Positions 1 to 7,042 of a stretch of 64,000 bases of DNA are shown here, piece after piece (the stretch's first letter is position 1; every line of letters begins with the position of its first letter). The notes under the pieces were generated by a model. It was not told where the DNA came from, searched no databases, and saw nothing but the letters and a program-made list of their open reading frames with translations. The DNA comes from DASUPK01 sp963819715 (GTDB lineage: Bacteria > Actinomycetota > Thermoleophilia > Solirubrobacterales > 70-9). The translations under genes were made by a program, and so were the position numbers. The DNA lies in the NCBI GenBank assembly GCA_963819715.1, contig CAWFXE010000006.1, forward strand, positions 682,001-746,000, written 5' to 3'.

Positions 1-378
1 GGCAGCGGCTCGGACGAGTTCCTGGCGCTGGTGCAGCACGTCGTCGCACCGATCGCCCGGGAGTGGCGGCCCGGCCTGCTCTGCATCTCGGCGGGCTACG
101 ACGCGCACCGGGACGATCCGCTCGCCAACTGCGAGGTGGACGACGCCGGGTATCGGGACATGTCGGCCGCCATGCGCGAGCTGGCGGGGGAGCTCGAGGT
201 GCCGTTGCTGATTTGCCTGGAGGGCGGCTACTCGCTCGCGGCCCTGTCGCGCTCCGTGGTGGCGACGCTCGAGGCGGTCGCCGGTGACGGGGCGCCGCGC
301 GAGGCGCCCGTTGCAGCCGCCGCTCCATACCGGGAGCGTCTGGCGCGCTTCTGGCCGGGCCTAGCCGTCGCGCAGTAG
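1..378 (+). CDS. Histone deacetylase-family (arginase/deacetylase fold) protein, C-terminal part
   Basis: The reading frame is open from base 1, so the N-terminus lies outside the window; 125 residues remain. The motif SAGYDAHRDDPLA and the later CLEGGYSL match the C-terminal half of the bacterial histone deacetylase/AcuC/acetylpolyamine amidohydrolase family; the Asp of AGYDAH is a zinc ligand in that family and the GGY glycine-tyrosine pair lies at the active site. The catalytic His-His part is missing because it is upstream. The substrate (acetyl-lysine, acetylpolyamine or other) cannot be told from this fragment. The last 18 bp overlap the 3' end of the convergent small gene. Confidence 0.85.
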   Translation, partial: GSGSDEFLALVQHVVAPIAREWRPGLLCISAGYDAHRDDPLANCEVDDAGYRDMSAAMRELAGELEVPLLICLEGGYSLAALSRSVVATLEAVAGDGAPREAPVAAAAPYRERLARFWPGLAVAQ

Positions 379-588
379 GCGCAGCTCCTTCTCGGTCTCC
401 GCCACCTCGGCGGCGAGGCTCGTCAGGAAGTCCGCGTCGATTCTTCCCCTCTGGTGCATCTCGAGGGCGAGCGCGCCGAGCCCGAGCAGCTGGCCGCGAT
501 GCTGCTTCTCCAGCTCCTGCACTCGATCGGTTGTGGTTGAGGGTCCGTCCTCAGGGTTATTCGGTCCGCGATTGCCGACGTCTAGCAA
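361..588 (-). CDS. Small helical protein, stand-alone copy of the N-terminal domain of its coiled-coil neighbour
   Basis: About 75 residues from a TTG at 588, or 53 from a GTG at 522; neither has a convincing ribosome-binding site. The segment LGALALEMHQRGRID aligns with LGARVLDMYHRGKVD near the N-terminus of the ~1000-residue protein encoded immediately upstream on the same strand, and both continue into a Glu/Leu-rich helix. The first ~20 residues (Pro/Asn/Thr-rich) have no counterpart, which favours the shorter form. It lies 21 bp after the stop of the large gene, so the two are probably co-transcribed. No function is known; a partner or modulator of the large protein is an inference. Confidence 0.6.
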   Translation of the reverse strand: MLDVGNRGPNNPEDGPSTTTDRVQELEKQHRGQLLGLGALALEMHQRGRIDADFLTSLAAEVAETEKELRLLRDG

Positions 589-609
589 CTCACGGATGCC
601 CCTGGGCGG

Positions 610-3600
610 TCATGCGGTGAGCTGATCCCTGATCTCCGAGAGGAGCTTCTTCGGGATGCCCGGCACAGTCTCGAGATCGTCGACGGAAGCGAAGCCTTCC
701 TGGCGCTCGCGGTAGGCGATCACGCGGGTGGCCTGGGTGACTGACATGCCGAGCTCGCGCCACTGCTCGAAGGTCGCCTTGTTCACGTCGAGCGCGCCAC
801 CGCGGCGGCGGGTCTTCGTCTTGGCCTTTGAGGCGGTCTTCGTCTCCTTGGGCTTCGCCTTCGTCGAGCGCGAGGCGGTCTTGGGGCTCGCCTTCGACGC
901 CGAGGCCTTCGAGGCGCGCTTGTCCTGGGCCTGCTGCTTCGCGGCGGCTGCCTTCTTCTTGCGCTCCTGCGCCGCCTTTGCACGAGCCTCCTTCTTCTCG
1001 GCCGCCTCCTTCTCGCGGGCCGCCTTCTTCTCCGCGGCCTCCTTGTCGCGCTTGGCCTTCCGCTCGGCGGCCTGCTTCTCGCGCTCGGCCTTCGCCTTCT
1101 CCTCGGCCGCCTTCCGGTCAGCCTCCTCCTTCTCCTCGGCGGCCTTGGCCTCGGCGGCGGCCTTCTCCTCGGCGGCGCGTTCGCCCTGGGCGGCCTTCTC
1201 GGCCCGCTTCTCGGCCCGCCGGGCAAGGAAGCCCTTCTTGGCCTCGGCCGGCTCGACCGCTTCCTGCTCGTCGGTCTCCTGCTCCTCCTCGGCCTCATCG
1301 GCCTCGGGCTCGTCGGCTTCCTCCGGCTCTGGCTCCTCGACCTTCTCGGGCTCCGGCTCGGCGACCTCGGCCTCGGCGCGCTCCGGCAGCTCGATCCCCA
1401 CCGATGCGGCATGCGCCTGCGCGCCGCTCGCCCGGTCCATCACGGACTTGATCCGGTCCTCCAATGCCCGGAAGCGGCCCTCGCGCTCCTCGGTCGCCTT
1501 CTTCAGATCCTCGTCGGAGACATCGCCCAGCTTGCTCTCGGCGGACTCCGCGCGAGTCTCGGCTTCGCGGAGCTGGTGCTCGGCGGACTTCAGGGCGCGG
1601 CCGGCTTCCTCGAGCTCCATGGCGAGCCCCTGCTCACGTTCGGCGAAGGTGCGCTCGGCCTCGTCCTCGGCCTCGCGACGGGCCTGTGCGAGCTCCCGTT
1701 TGATCCGCCCGTCGGCCTGGCGGTCGGCCTTCTCGATCTCCTTCTGCATCCGCTCGGTGACCTCGGCGGTGACCTTCTCTCGCGTCTCGCGGCGAGCCTC
1801 GGCGATCTGGTCCTTGGCTCCCTTCTCGGCGTCGCGCTGGAGCGCGCGGGTCTGGCCCCGGACCCATTCCGCGGCGGCGTTGCGGGCGTCGTTCTCGGCG
1901 TCCAACCGTGAGGTCTCGGCTTCCTGGACCGTCGCCTCTGCGCGCTTGGCGCGGCCCTCCGCCTTCTGGATCACCTCGTCGCGTGAGGAGCGCTCCTCCT
2001 CGAGCTGTGTGCGGAGCGTCCCGAGCTCCTCGGCGAACTTGCGCTCGGTCTCGGCGCGGACCGTTTCACCCGTGACCCGGACTCGCTCCTCGGCCTCCGC
2101 CCGGAGCGACTCCTCCTGCTCCGTGAGGCGGCGCTCGGCCTCCTGCTGCATGCGGGACTGGGTGTCCGCCTCGACCTTGGTGAGGGCGGCGGCGATCTTC
2201 GCATCCGACTCCTCCTGGAGCCGGCGGAGCTCCGCGTCCAGGCGCTCCCCGGCCTCGCTCTGCAGCCGGGTCTGCTCCTCGGCGAGCTTCGCCTCGGCGC
2301 CCTCGACGCGCTCGCCCGCGGCCTCGATCTGCTCGGCGATCTCGTCAAGGCGGCGCTGGGCCGCCTCGGCGGCCTGGGTCGCGGCTTCCCGCTCACCGCG
2401 CACTGACTCCTCCCGCCTTTTCAGCTCTGACTCGAAGCGCAGTTCTGCCGCCCGGCGGGCGGCGTCGATCTCCTCGCGCGCCCTGGTGTCGGCGTCGGCC
2501 TTGATGTCGGAGATGCGCTTGGCGAGCTCCTGTTCCAGCTCGCGCCGGATGCGGCGCTCCAGCTCGGCGCGAGATTCCTCCAGGCGCTGGCGCTCGCGCT
2601 CGGAGAGGAGCTCCTCTGTCTCGGCGGCGCTGCCGGTGGCCTCCTGCGAGAGCTCGGCGCGGACCTCTTCCTCGGCCTCGCGGCGGGCCCGCTCGACGGC
2701 TTCCTCTATGCGGCCCTCGGTCTCGCTCTCCATGGCGGCGATCTGCGCCTTGAGCTGCTCGGTGTGCGCGCGGAGGCGACGGTCGGCCTCCTCGCGGACC
2801 TTGCGCTCGGCTTCGGCACGGGCCTGCTCGTCATCGGAGCCGGCGGACTCGGCGCGGTCGAGGCGCTCCAGGGCATCCTTCAGCTGCGCGGCCGCCTCGT
2901 CGCGCTCCGCGGTCAGCTCCTTCTCGCGTGCCAGCATGCGCCGCTCGATCTCGGCCTCGAGCTCGCGGCGGACGTCGCCGCGCTGCTCCCGCAGCCAGTC
3001 GGCCGCATCCTCGCGCGCTCGGGCGTCGGTGACGGTGACGCTGCCGGCGGAGGCACGGGCCTCGGCCTCCTCCAGGCGGCGCTGAACCTCCTCGAGCGAG
3101 CGGGCCGCGTTCTCACGTTCCTTCTCCAGGTCCTCCTCCAGGGCGAGGATCTCCGCCGTGGCCCGCTCCTCGGCCTGGCGGCGAGCGGCCTCGACCGCGT
3201 GCTTCATCTGATCGTCGCGCTCGCCGTTGGCGGGCGGATCCGCGGACCCTGCCGGCGGCGACGTGGTCGGGCGATCCTCGGCGCCCATCATCGGGCGCAT
3301 GACGGGCCGGCGCTTCGGGGCGGGGCGGCGCTTCTGCCGAGGTGGGTCGACCGCCGGTCCGGTCTCACCCCGCATGGCGGCCTCCAGATCCAGCGCGCTC
3401 CTCTCGAGCTCGTCGAGCTTCGCCGCGCCCTTGCGCACCGCCTCGGGGTCCACCTTTCCCCGGTGGTACATGTCGAGGACGCGGGCCCCTAGCTCTCGCA
3501 CGCCTTCCTCGGTGCGCTGGTGGAGCCTCTCGAGGCGCCATTCCATGGCCCCCCGATCCTCCGCACCGTGGCCGGCGCCTTCATGTTGGCGCTCGGTCAT
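610..3600 (-). CDS. Very long coiled-coil protein with C-terminal helix-hairpin-helix DNA-binding domain
   Basis: About 996 residues from the ATG at 3600. An in-frame GTG at 3612 is less likely because it overlaps the probable -10 box. Order: a short helical domain (about 15-75); a Pro/Arg-rich linker; roughly 550 residues of Glu/Arg/Ala heptad-rich coiled coil; an acidic Glu/Pro stretch; a very basic Lys/Ala-rich stretch; and a C-terminal ComEA-like helix-hairpin-helix pair (LDVNKATFEQW, then VDDLETVPGIPKKLLSEIRD). The HhH implies non-specific DNA binding; the first hairpin lacks a classical GIG turn. No signal peptide or membrane segment is seen, so a cytoplasmic nucleoid-associated or tethering role is inferred. 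The biased composition creates long spurious reading frames on the opposite strand. Not recognised as a named protein. Confidence 0.85.
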   Translation of the reverse strand: MTERQHEGAGHGAEDRGAMEWRLERLHQRTEEGVRELGARVLDMYHRGKVDPEAVRKGAAKLDELERSALDLEAAMRGETGPAVDPPRQKRRPAPKRRPVMRPMMGAEDRPTTSPPAGSADPPANGERDDQMKHAVEAARRQAEERATAEILALEEDLEKERENAARSLEEVQRRLEEAEARASAGSVTVTDARAREDAADWLREQRGDVRRELEAEIERRMLAREKELTAERDEAAAQLKDALERLDRAESAGSDDEQARAEAERKVREEADRRLRAHTEQLKAQIAAMESETEGRIEEAVERARREAEEEVRAELSQEATGSAAETEELLSERERQRLEESRAELERRIRRELEQELAKRISDIKADADTRAREEIDAARRAAELRFESELKRREESVRGEREAATQAAEAAQRRLDEIAEQIEAAGERVEGAEAKLAEEQTRLQSEAGERLDAELRRLQEESDAKIAAALTKVEADTQSRMQQEAERRLTEQEESLRAEAEERVRVTGETVRAETERKFAEELGTLRTQLEEERSSRDEVIQKAEGRAKRAEATVQEAETSRLDAENDARNAAAEWVRGQTRALQRDAEKGAKDQIAEARRETREKVTAEVTERMQKEIEKADRQADGRIKRELAQARREAEDEAERTFAEREQGLAMELEEAGRALKSAEHQLREAETRAESAESKLGDVSDEDLKKATEEREGRFRALEDRIKSVMDRASGAQAHAASVGIELPERAEAEVAEPEPEKVEEPEPEEADEPEADEAEEEQETDEQEAVEPAEAKKGFLARRAEKRAEKAAQGERAAEEKAAAEAKAAEEKEEADRKAAEEKAKAEREKQAAERKAKRDKEAAEKKAAREKEAAEKKEARAKAAQERKKKAAAAKQQAQDKRASKASASKASPKTASRSTKAKPKETKTASKAKTKTRRRGGALDVNKATFEQWRELGMSVTQATRVIAYRERQEGFASVDDLETVPGIPKKLLSEIRDQLTA

Positions 3601-3610
3601 CGAGGCGATC

Positions 3611-3616
3611 ACTCTA
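3611..3616 (-). promoter_or_regulatory. -10 box (TAGAGT) of the coiled-coil gene
   Basis: Read on the minus strand, TAGAGT ends 11 nt before the ATG at 3600 and no Shine-Dalgarno follows. This fits the near-leaderless promoter pattern seen elsewhere in the window and argues against the upstream GTG at 3612. Confidence 0.45.
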
Positions 3617-3741
3617 CGCGACGTGCCCGCCGGAGCAAGGCTCGATTCTGCGCTCAGCCGTGCGTCTTCGACGACACCCGGGTCTGGTTCCGTTCGCCGC
3701 GAACGGCGAGCCTGGCTGAAACGAGCCCGAGGAGGTTTGTC

Positions 3742-3954
3742 ATGCGAGAACTCGCCACCCGGCGGCTTCTGAACTTGTACACCCGGAGCGGCCAGGGGAC
3801 CGTCGAGTACGTCGGCCTGATTCTGCTGGTCGCGCTGCTGATGGTGGGAATGGTGGCGGCGATGAAGGGCTTTCAGGGCAAGCAGGGGGTGGAGCTGGCC
3901 CAGACGATCGTGGACAAGATCCGCGAAGCGGTGGGCCAGGTGTCCTTCAAGTAA
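3742..3954 (+). CDS. Flp/Tad-like pilin with class III signal peptide
   Basis: 70 residues from the ATG at 3742, preceded at good distance by GAGGAGGT; longer in-frame starts upstream run into the promoter region of the divergent gene. The sequence has a short basic N-terminus, then GQGTVEYVGLILL and a single hydrophobic helix, then an amphipathic tail. This is the layout of Flp/Tad type IVb pilins, where cleavage follows Gly and Glu5/Tyr are conserved. No tad/cpa assembly genes, prepilin peptidase or secretion ATPase occur in the window, so the gene is an orphan here. It could equally be a small membrane protein of pilin descent. Confidence 0.7.
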   Translation: MRELATRRLLNLYTRSGQGTVEYVGLILLVALLMVGMVAAMKGFQGKQGVELAQTIVDKIREAVGQVSFK

Positions 3955-3992
3955 GGGGCTGGGCGCGGTCGTTTGATGCGAGACTGGCGCGG

Positions 3993-4727
3993 ATGCCGGC
4001 TTCTCGCAGCTACGACCGCGCCCCCGCCGACCTTCGCCCGGTGACGATCGAGCCGGGCTTCGTCCGGACCGCCGACGGCTCGGCGCTGATCTCGGAGGGC
4101 GAGACGCGGGTGATCTGCACCGCCTCGGTGAGCGATCAGGTGCCGCGCTGGATGGAGGGCAAGGGGCGCGGGTGGGTCACCGGCGAGTACGCGATGCTGC
4201 CCGCCTCGACCGGCGACCGGAAGGCCCGCGACATCAGCCGCGGCAAGCAGGACGGCCGCGGGGTCGAGATCCAGCGGCTGATCGGCCGCTCGCTGCGGGG
4301 CGTGGTGGACTTCATGGCGCTCGGGGAGCGCTCCGTCTACGTTGACTGCGACGTGCTCCAGGCCGACGGCGGCACGCGCTGCGCCGCGATCACCGGCGGA
4401 TATGTCGCCCTGCACGACGCGCTATCGAAGCTGGTCGACGCCGGCACGATCGAGACGCTGCCGCTCAACCAGTCCGTGGCCGCCGTCAGCGTCGGCATGG
4501 TCGACGGCCGGGCTCTCTGCGACCTCGACTACAGCGAGGACTCGACGGCCGAGGTGGACGCGAACGTGGTCATGACCGGAGACGGCGGGCTGGTCGAGGT
4601 CCAGGCCACGGCGGAGCGGACCCCGCTGTCGCGCGCTTCGCTCGACGAGCTGCTCGCACTGGCCGAGGCTGGGATTGCGAAGCTGCGCGAGTCACAGGAA
4701 TCCGCGCTCGGGTCGCTCCCGGCCTGA
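3993..4727 (+). CDS. rph: Ribonuclease PH
   Basis: 244 residues, the normal size. RNase PH is a phosphorolytic 3'-5' exoribonuclease that trims tRNA 3' ends, using phosphate to release nucleoside diphosphates. Family motifs are clear: GETRVICTASV near residues 35-45, GWVTGEYAMLPASTGDR (about 69-85), RGVEIQRLIGRSLR (phosphate/RNA-binding arginines) and CDVLQADGGTRCAAITG. rdgB starts 30 bp after the stop; rph-rdgB is a common actinobacterial pair. The ATG has no strong ribosome-binding site. Confidence 0.96.
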   Translation: MPASRSYDRAPADLRPVTIEPGFVRTADGSALISEGETRVICTASVSDQVPRWMEGKGRGWVTGEYAMLPASTGDRKARDISRGKQDGRGVEIQRLIGRSLRGVVDFMALGERSVYVDCDVLQADGGTRCAAITGGYVALHDALSKLVDAGTIETLPLNQSVAAVSVGMVDGRALCDLDYSEDSTAEVDANVVMTGDGGLVEVQATAERTPLSRASLDELLALAEAGIAKLRESQESALGSLPA

Positions 4728-4757
4728 CTTCCTCATCACTCATCATCTGAGCTGGCC

Positions 4758-5351
4758 ATGTCGGCACTCGTCCTAGCCACCCGGAACGACCACAAGCTTC
4801 GCGAGCTTCGCGAGGCGCTGCCCGGCATCGAGATCGATCCGCTGCCGCCAGAGGTCGAGCTTCCCCCCGAGACCGGCGAGACATTCGCGGAGAACGCGCT
4901 CGGCAAGGCGCGCGCCGCGCGAGCCGCAACGGGTAGGGCCGCGATTGCCGACGACTCGGGGATCGAGGCCTACGGGCTGGGCGGCCGGCCCGGCGTGCGC
5001 TCGGCCCGCTACGTCGGCGAGGACGCGAGCGACGAGGAGAACCTGGCGAAGCTGCTCGGGGAGGTGGCCGCGCAGGACGACCGGCGGGTGGCGTACGTCT
5101 GCGCGATCGCGCTGGTCGGCGAGGACGGGACCGAATCGGTCTTCGAGGGCCGCTGCGAGGGGAGCCTGACGAGCGAACCGCGGGGCAGCGGCGGCTTCGG
5201 CTACGACCCAGCGTTCGTCCCCGACGACACGGGGCCACGGGACGACCGAACGATGGCCGAGCTCTCCCCGGACGAGAAGCACGCGATCAGTCACCGCGGC
5301 CGGGCGGCGCGGAAGCTGGCGGCGCACCTCGGCGTGGAGGTGCCGTCATGA
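4758..5351 (+). CDS. rdgB: RdgB/HAM1 non-canonical purine NTP pyrophosphatase (dITP/XTP)
   Basis: 197 residues. It hydrolyses dITP, ITP and XTP to monophosphates plus pyrophosphate and so keeps deaminated purines out of nucleic acids. The N-terminal LATRNDHKLRELREAL (the T/SxNxxK substrate motif), FAENALGKARAA, IADDSGIEAYGLGGRPGVRSARY and C-terminal GSGGFGYDPAFVPD plus HAISHRGRAARKL are all family hallmarks. The stop overlaps the ATG of the following transporter by 4 bp (ATGA), indicating translational coupling. Confidence 0.95.
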   Translation: MSALVLATRNDHKLRELREALPGIEIDPLPPEVELPPETGETFAENALGKARAARAATGRAAIADDSGIEAYGLGGRPGVRSARYVGEDASDEENLAKLLGEVAAQDDRRVAYVCAIALVGEDGTESVFEGRCEGSLTSEPRGSGGFGYDPAFVPDDTGPRDDRTMAELSPDEKHAISHRGRAARKLAAHLGVEVPS

Positions 5352-6289
5352 GCTCCGTGGGGCCGGTCGGCCGGAGCCGGGTCACCAAGCCACGCGCTGC
5401 CGCGGTCTCGATCGCCTCTAACTCCGGCCTGATCGCTCTGAAGCTCGCGGCGGCCGCGATCACCGGGTCCGTCGCGATCCTGAGCGAGGCGCTCCATTCG
5501 ATGATCGACCTGATCGCGTCGGTGATCGCCTTCGTCTCGGTCCGGCGTGCCGACGAGCCGGCCGACGTCGATCACCCCTACGGCCACGAGAAGCTCGAGA
5601 GCCTGGCCGCCTCGATCGAGGGAATGCTGATCCTGGCGGGCGCGGGACTGATCGTCTACGAGTCGGTCCACCGGCTCGTAAACGGCGCCTCCGTCGAGAA
5701 GCTCGGAGTCGGCATCGCGGTGATCGGGTTCTCGGCGCTGGCGAATCTCAGCGTTTCGATCTTCCTAAGGAGCCAGGCCCGTCGGCACCGCTCTCCGGCG
5801 CTCGCGGGCGACGCCGCTCACCTCGGCACCGACGCGCTCACCTCGGCCGGCGTTCTGATCGGCCTGGTTCTGGTTCAGATCACCGGGGCCGCGGCGATCG
5901 ACTCCGCCGTTGCGATCGCCGTCGCCATGGTGATCGTCTTCGCGGGAGTCCGGATCCTGCGCCAATCGACGCCGGCGCTGGTGGACGAGGCGCCACCGCC
6001 GGAGGAGATGGACAAGGTCGAGGCCGCAATAGCCCGGGCGCGGTCGGGGACGCCGGAGATCGTCGGGTACCACAAGCTCCGCGCCCGGACCACGGGCCGC
6101 CGCCTCTACATCGACCTCCACGTGCAGTTCCGCCGCGGCACCACCCTCGAGCGAGCGCACGAGCTGGCCCACGAGCTGCGCGACGCGATCGAGTCGGACC
6201 TCGGCGACGCCGAGGTGCTGATTCACACCGAGCCCGAGAGCTCAAAGCGAGACCCGGCGGAGTCGCCGAGCGCGTTCAGGGCCGGCTAG
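5348..6289 (+). CDS. Cation diffusion facilitator (CDF) family efflux transporter
   Basis: 313 residues. CDF proteins are homodimeric antiporters exporting Zn2+, Fe2+, Mn2+ or Co2+ in exchange for protons. Six membrane segments are expected in the first ~210 residues. The TM2 region SEALHSMIDLIASV (His/Asp metal site), the HPYGHEKLESLAAS loop and GDAAHLGTDALTSAGVL in TM5 (second His/Asp pair) are present, followed by a cytoplasmic dimerisation domain (about 215-300) with several His. The metal cannot be assigned from sequence. It overlaps rdgB by 4 bp. Confidence 0.92.
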   Translation: MSSVGPVGRSRVTKPRAAAVSIASNSGLIALKLAAAAITGSVAILSEALHSMIDLIASVIAFVSVRRADEPADVDHPYGHEKLESLAASIEGMLILAGAGLIVYESVHRLVNGASVEKLGVGIAVIGFSALANLSVSIFLRSQARRHRSPALAGDAAHLGTDALTSAGVLIGLVLVQITGAAAIDSAVAIAVAMVIVFAGVRILRQSTPALVDEAPPPEEMDKVEAAIARARSGTPEIVGYHKLRARTTGRRLYIDLHVQFRRGTTLERAHELAHELRDAIESDLGDAEVLIHTEPESSKRDPAESPSAFRAG

Positions 6290-6428
6290 GCAGGAGGTTG
6301 ACCGCCGCGGCCAGGCCCACCGCGCCCACGACAATGCTGTAGCCGGTGTAGCCGCCGACGGCGAGGAGGATCACCGAGATGCCGCAGACGATTACGACTG
6401 TGAGCCAGGAGCCCTGCTGCAGAGTCAC
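6276..6428 (-). CDS. Small two-helix membrane protein (50 aa)
   Basis: A 50-residue frame from a GTG at 6428 to a TGA at 6276-6278; an in-frame stop lies 18 nt upstream, fixing the maximum length. The protein reads VTLQQGSWLTVVIVCGISVI..., two hydrophobic segments of about 18-20 residues split by GGYTGYS, ending NLLPSRP. Its 3' end overlaps the convergent CDF gene by 14 bp. The hydrophobic pattern, and the otherwise empty space between two genes, support it. No family is recognised and no ribosome-binding site is seen. Confidence 0.55.
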   Translation of the reverse strand: MTLQQGSWLTVVIVCGISVILLAVGGYTGYSIVVGAVGLAAAVNLLPSRP

Positions 6429-6434
6429 GGTCGC

Positions 6435-6440
6435 TATTTT
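6435..6440 (+). promoter_or_regulatory. -10 box (TATTTT), leaderless start of the Roadblock-like gene
   Basis: TATTTT ends 7 nt before the ATG at 6447, so transcription would begin at the initiation codon itself. No Shine-Dalgarno sequence fits between. Confidence 0.5.
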
Positions 6441-6446
6441 GGCCTA

Positions 6447-6809
6447 ATGCCGCCCCTCGACGTCCCAACCCTCACCGATGCCGCTGGGACGGTCGAGCAC
6501 CTGCAGGAGATCTCACCGGAAATGCGGGGCTGCGCGATCCTCGCCGCCGGCGGGGAGGTGCTCGCCTCGAGCGGGCCCGACGAGGGATGGGGCGAGGCGG
6601 GACGGGATCTGATCGCCGCGGCCGATGCCGCCGGTGGCGAGCCGGTCGCGCACGCGCACGTCGCGACCGGCGACGGCGAGGCCTTCTGCGTCCGCGAGGG
6701 CGGACTGACCGCCATCGCCGTGGCCGACCGATTCACCCTCTCGTCGCTGATGATCTTCGACATGCGGAACGCGCTCCGCCAGCTGGCCGCGCCGGGCGGC
6801 GGCGCATGA
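6447..6809 (+). CDS. Roadblock/LC7-like small regulatory protein (tentative)
   Basis: 120 residues. The pattern MRGCAILAAGGEVLASS, then TGDGEAFCVREGG, then TAIAVADRFTLSSLMIFDMRNALRQL resembles the alpha/beta Roadblock/LC7 fold, which in bacteria acts as a dimeric scaffold or modulator of small GTPases and sensor systems. Similarity is by pattern only. It is the first gene of a tight operon with a 78-residue protein and the tldD-pmbA pair, with ATGA overlaps, but no MglA-like GTPase is present nearby. Confidence 0.6.
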   Translation: MPPLDVPTLTDAAGTVEHLQEISPEMRGCAILAAGGEVLASSGPDEGWGEAGRDLIAAADAAGGEPVAHAHVATGDGEAFCVREGGLTAIAVADRFTLSSLMIFDMRNALRQLAAPGGGA

Positions 6810-7042
6810 CGACCAAGCCGCACCGGCTCCTGCTCGATCGGGTCTCCGGATACGCGGATGAGGCGGCCGCCTACCTCCGCCGCCGCCGCCACCTGCGCAA
6901 GCCGTTCGCAAGGACCTACTACGCCGGCGGCCGGAGCGCCGCCTTCGCGGCCGACTCGGAGGAGGGGCGCTCGCTGTTCCTCGCCGCCTCCCGGGTGATC
7001 GAGGTCGCCGGGCCGCCGCGCCGCGCCAAGAGCACGAAATGA
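6806..7042 (+). CDS. Hypothetical protein (78 aa) in tldD operon
   Basis: The ATG at 6806 overlaps the stop of the preceding gene by 4 bp, and its own stop overlaps the tldD ATG by 4 bp, so it is embedded in the operon. It is Arg/Ala-rich, with YLRRRRHLRKPFARTYYAGGR in the middle and ARRVIE-like residues near the end; no membrane segment or motif is recognised. The basic patch might bind nucleic acid or membrane, but there is no direct evidence. Confidence 0.65.
   Translation: MTTKPHRLLLDRVSGYADEAAAYLRRRRHLRKPFARTYYAGGRSAAFAADSEEGRSLFLAASRVIEVAGPPRRAKSTK

Noticed and set aside
728..3085. A 785-codon open frame on the plus strand, rich in Ser/Ala/Arg
   Set aside because: It is the antisense shadow of the Glu/Ala/Arg-rich coiled-coil gene; the low-complexity Ser-Ala pattern comes from GAG/GCG codons read in reverse, with no start context or domain.
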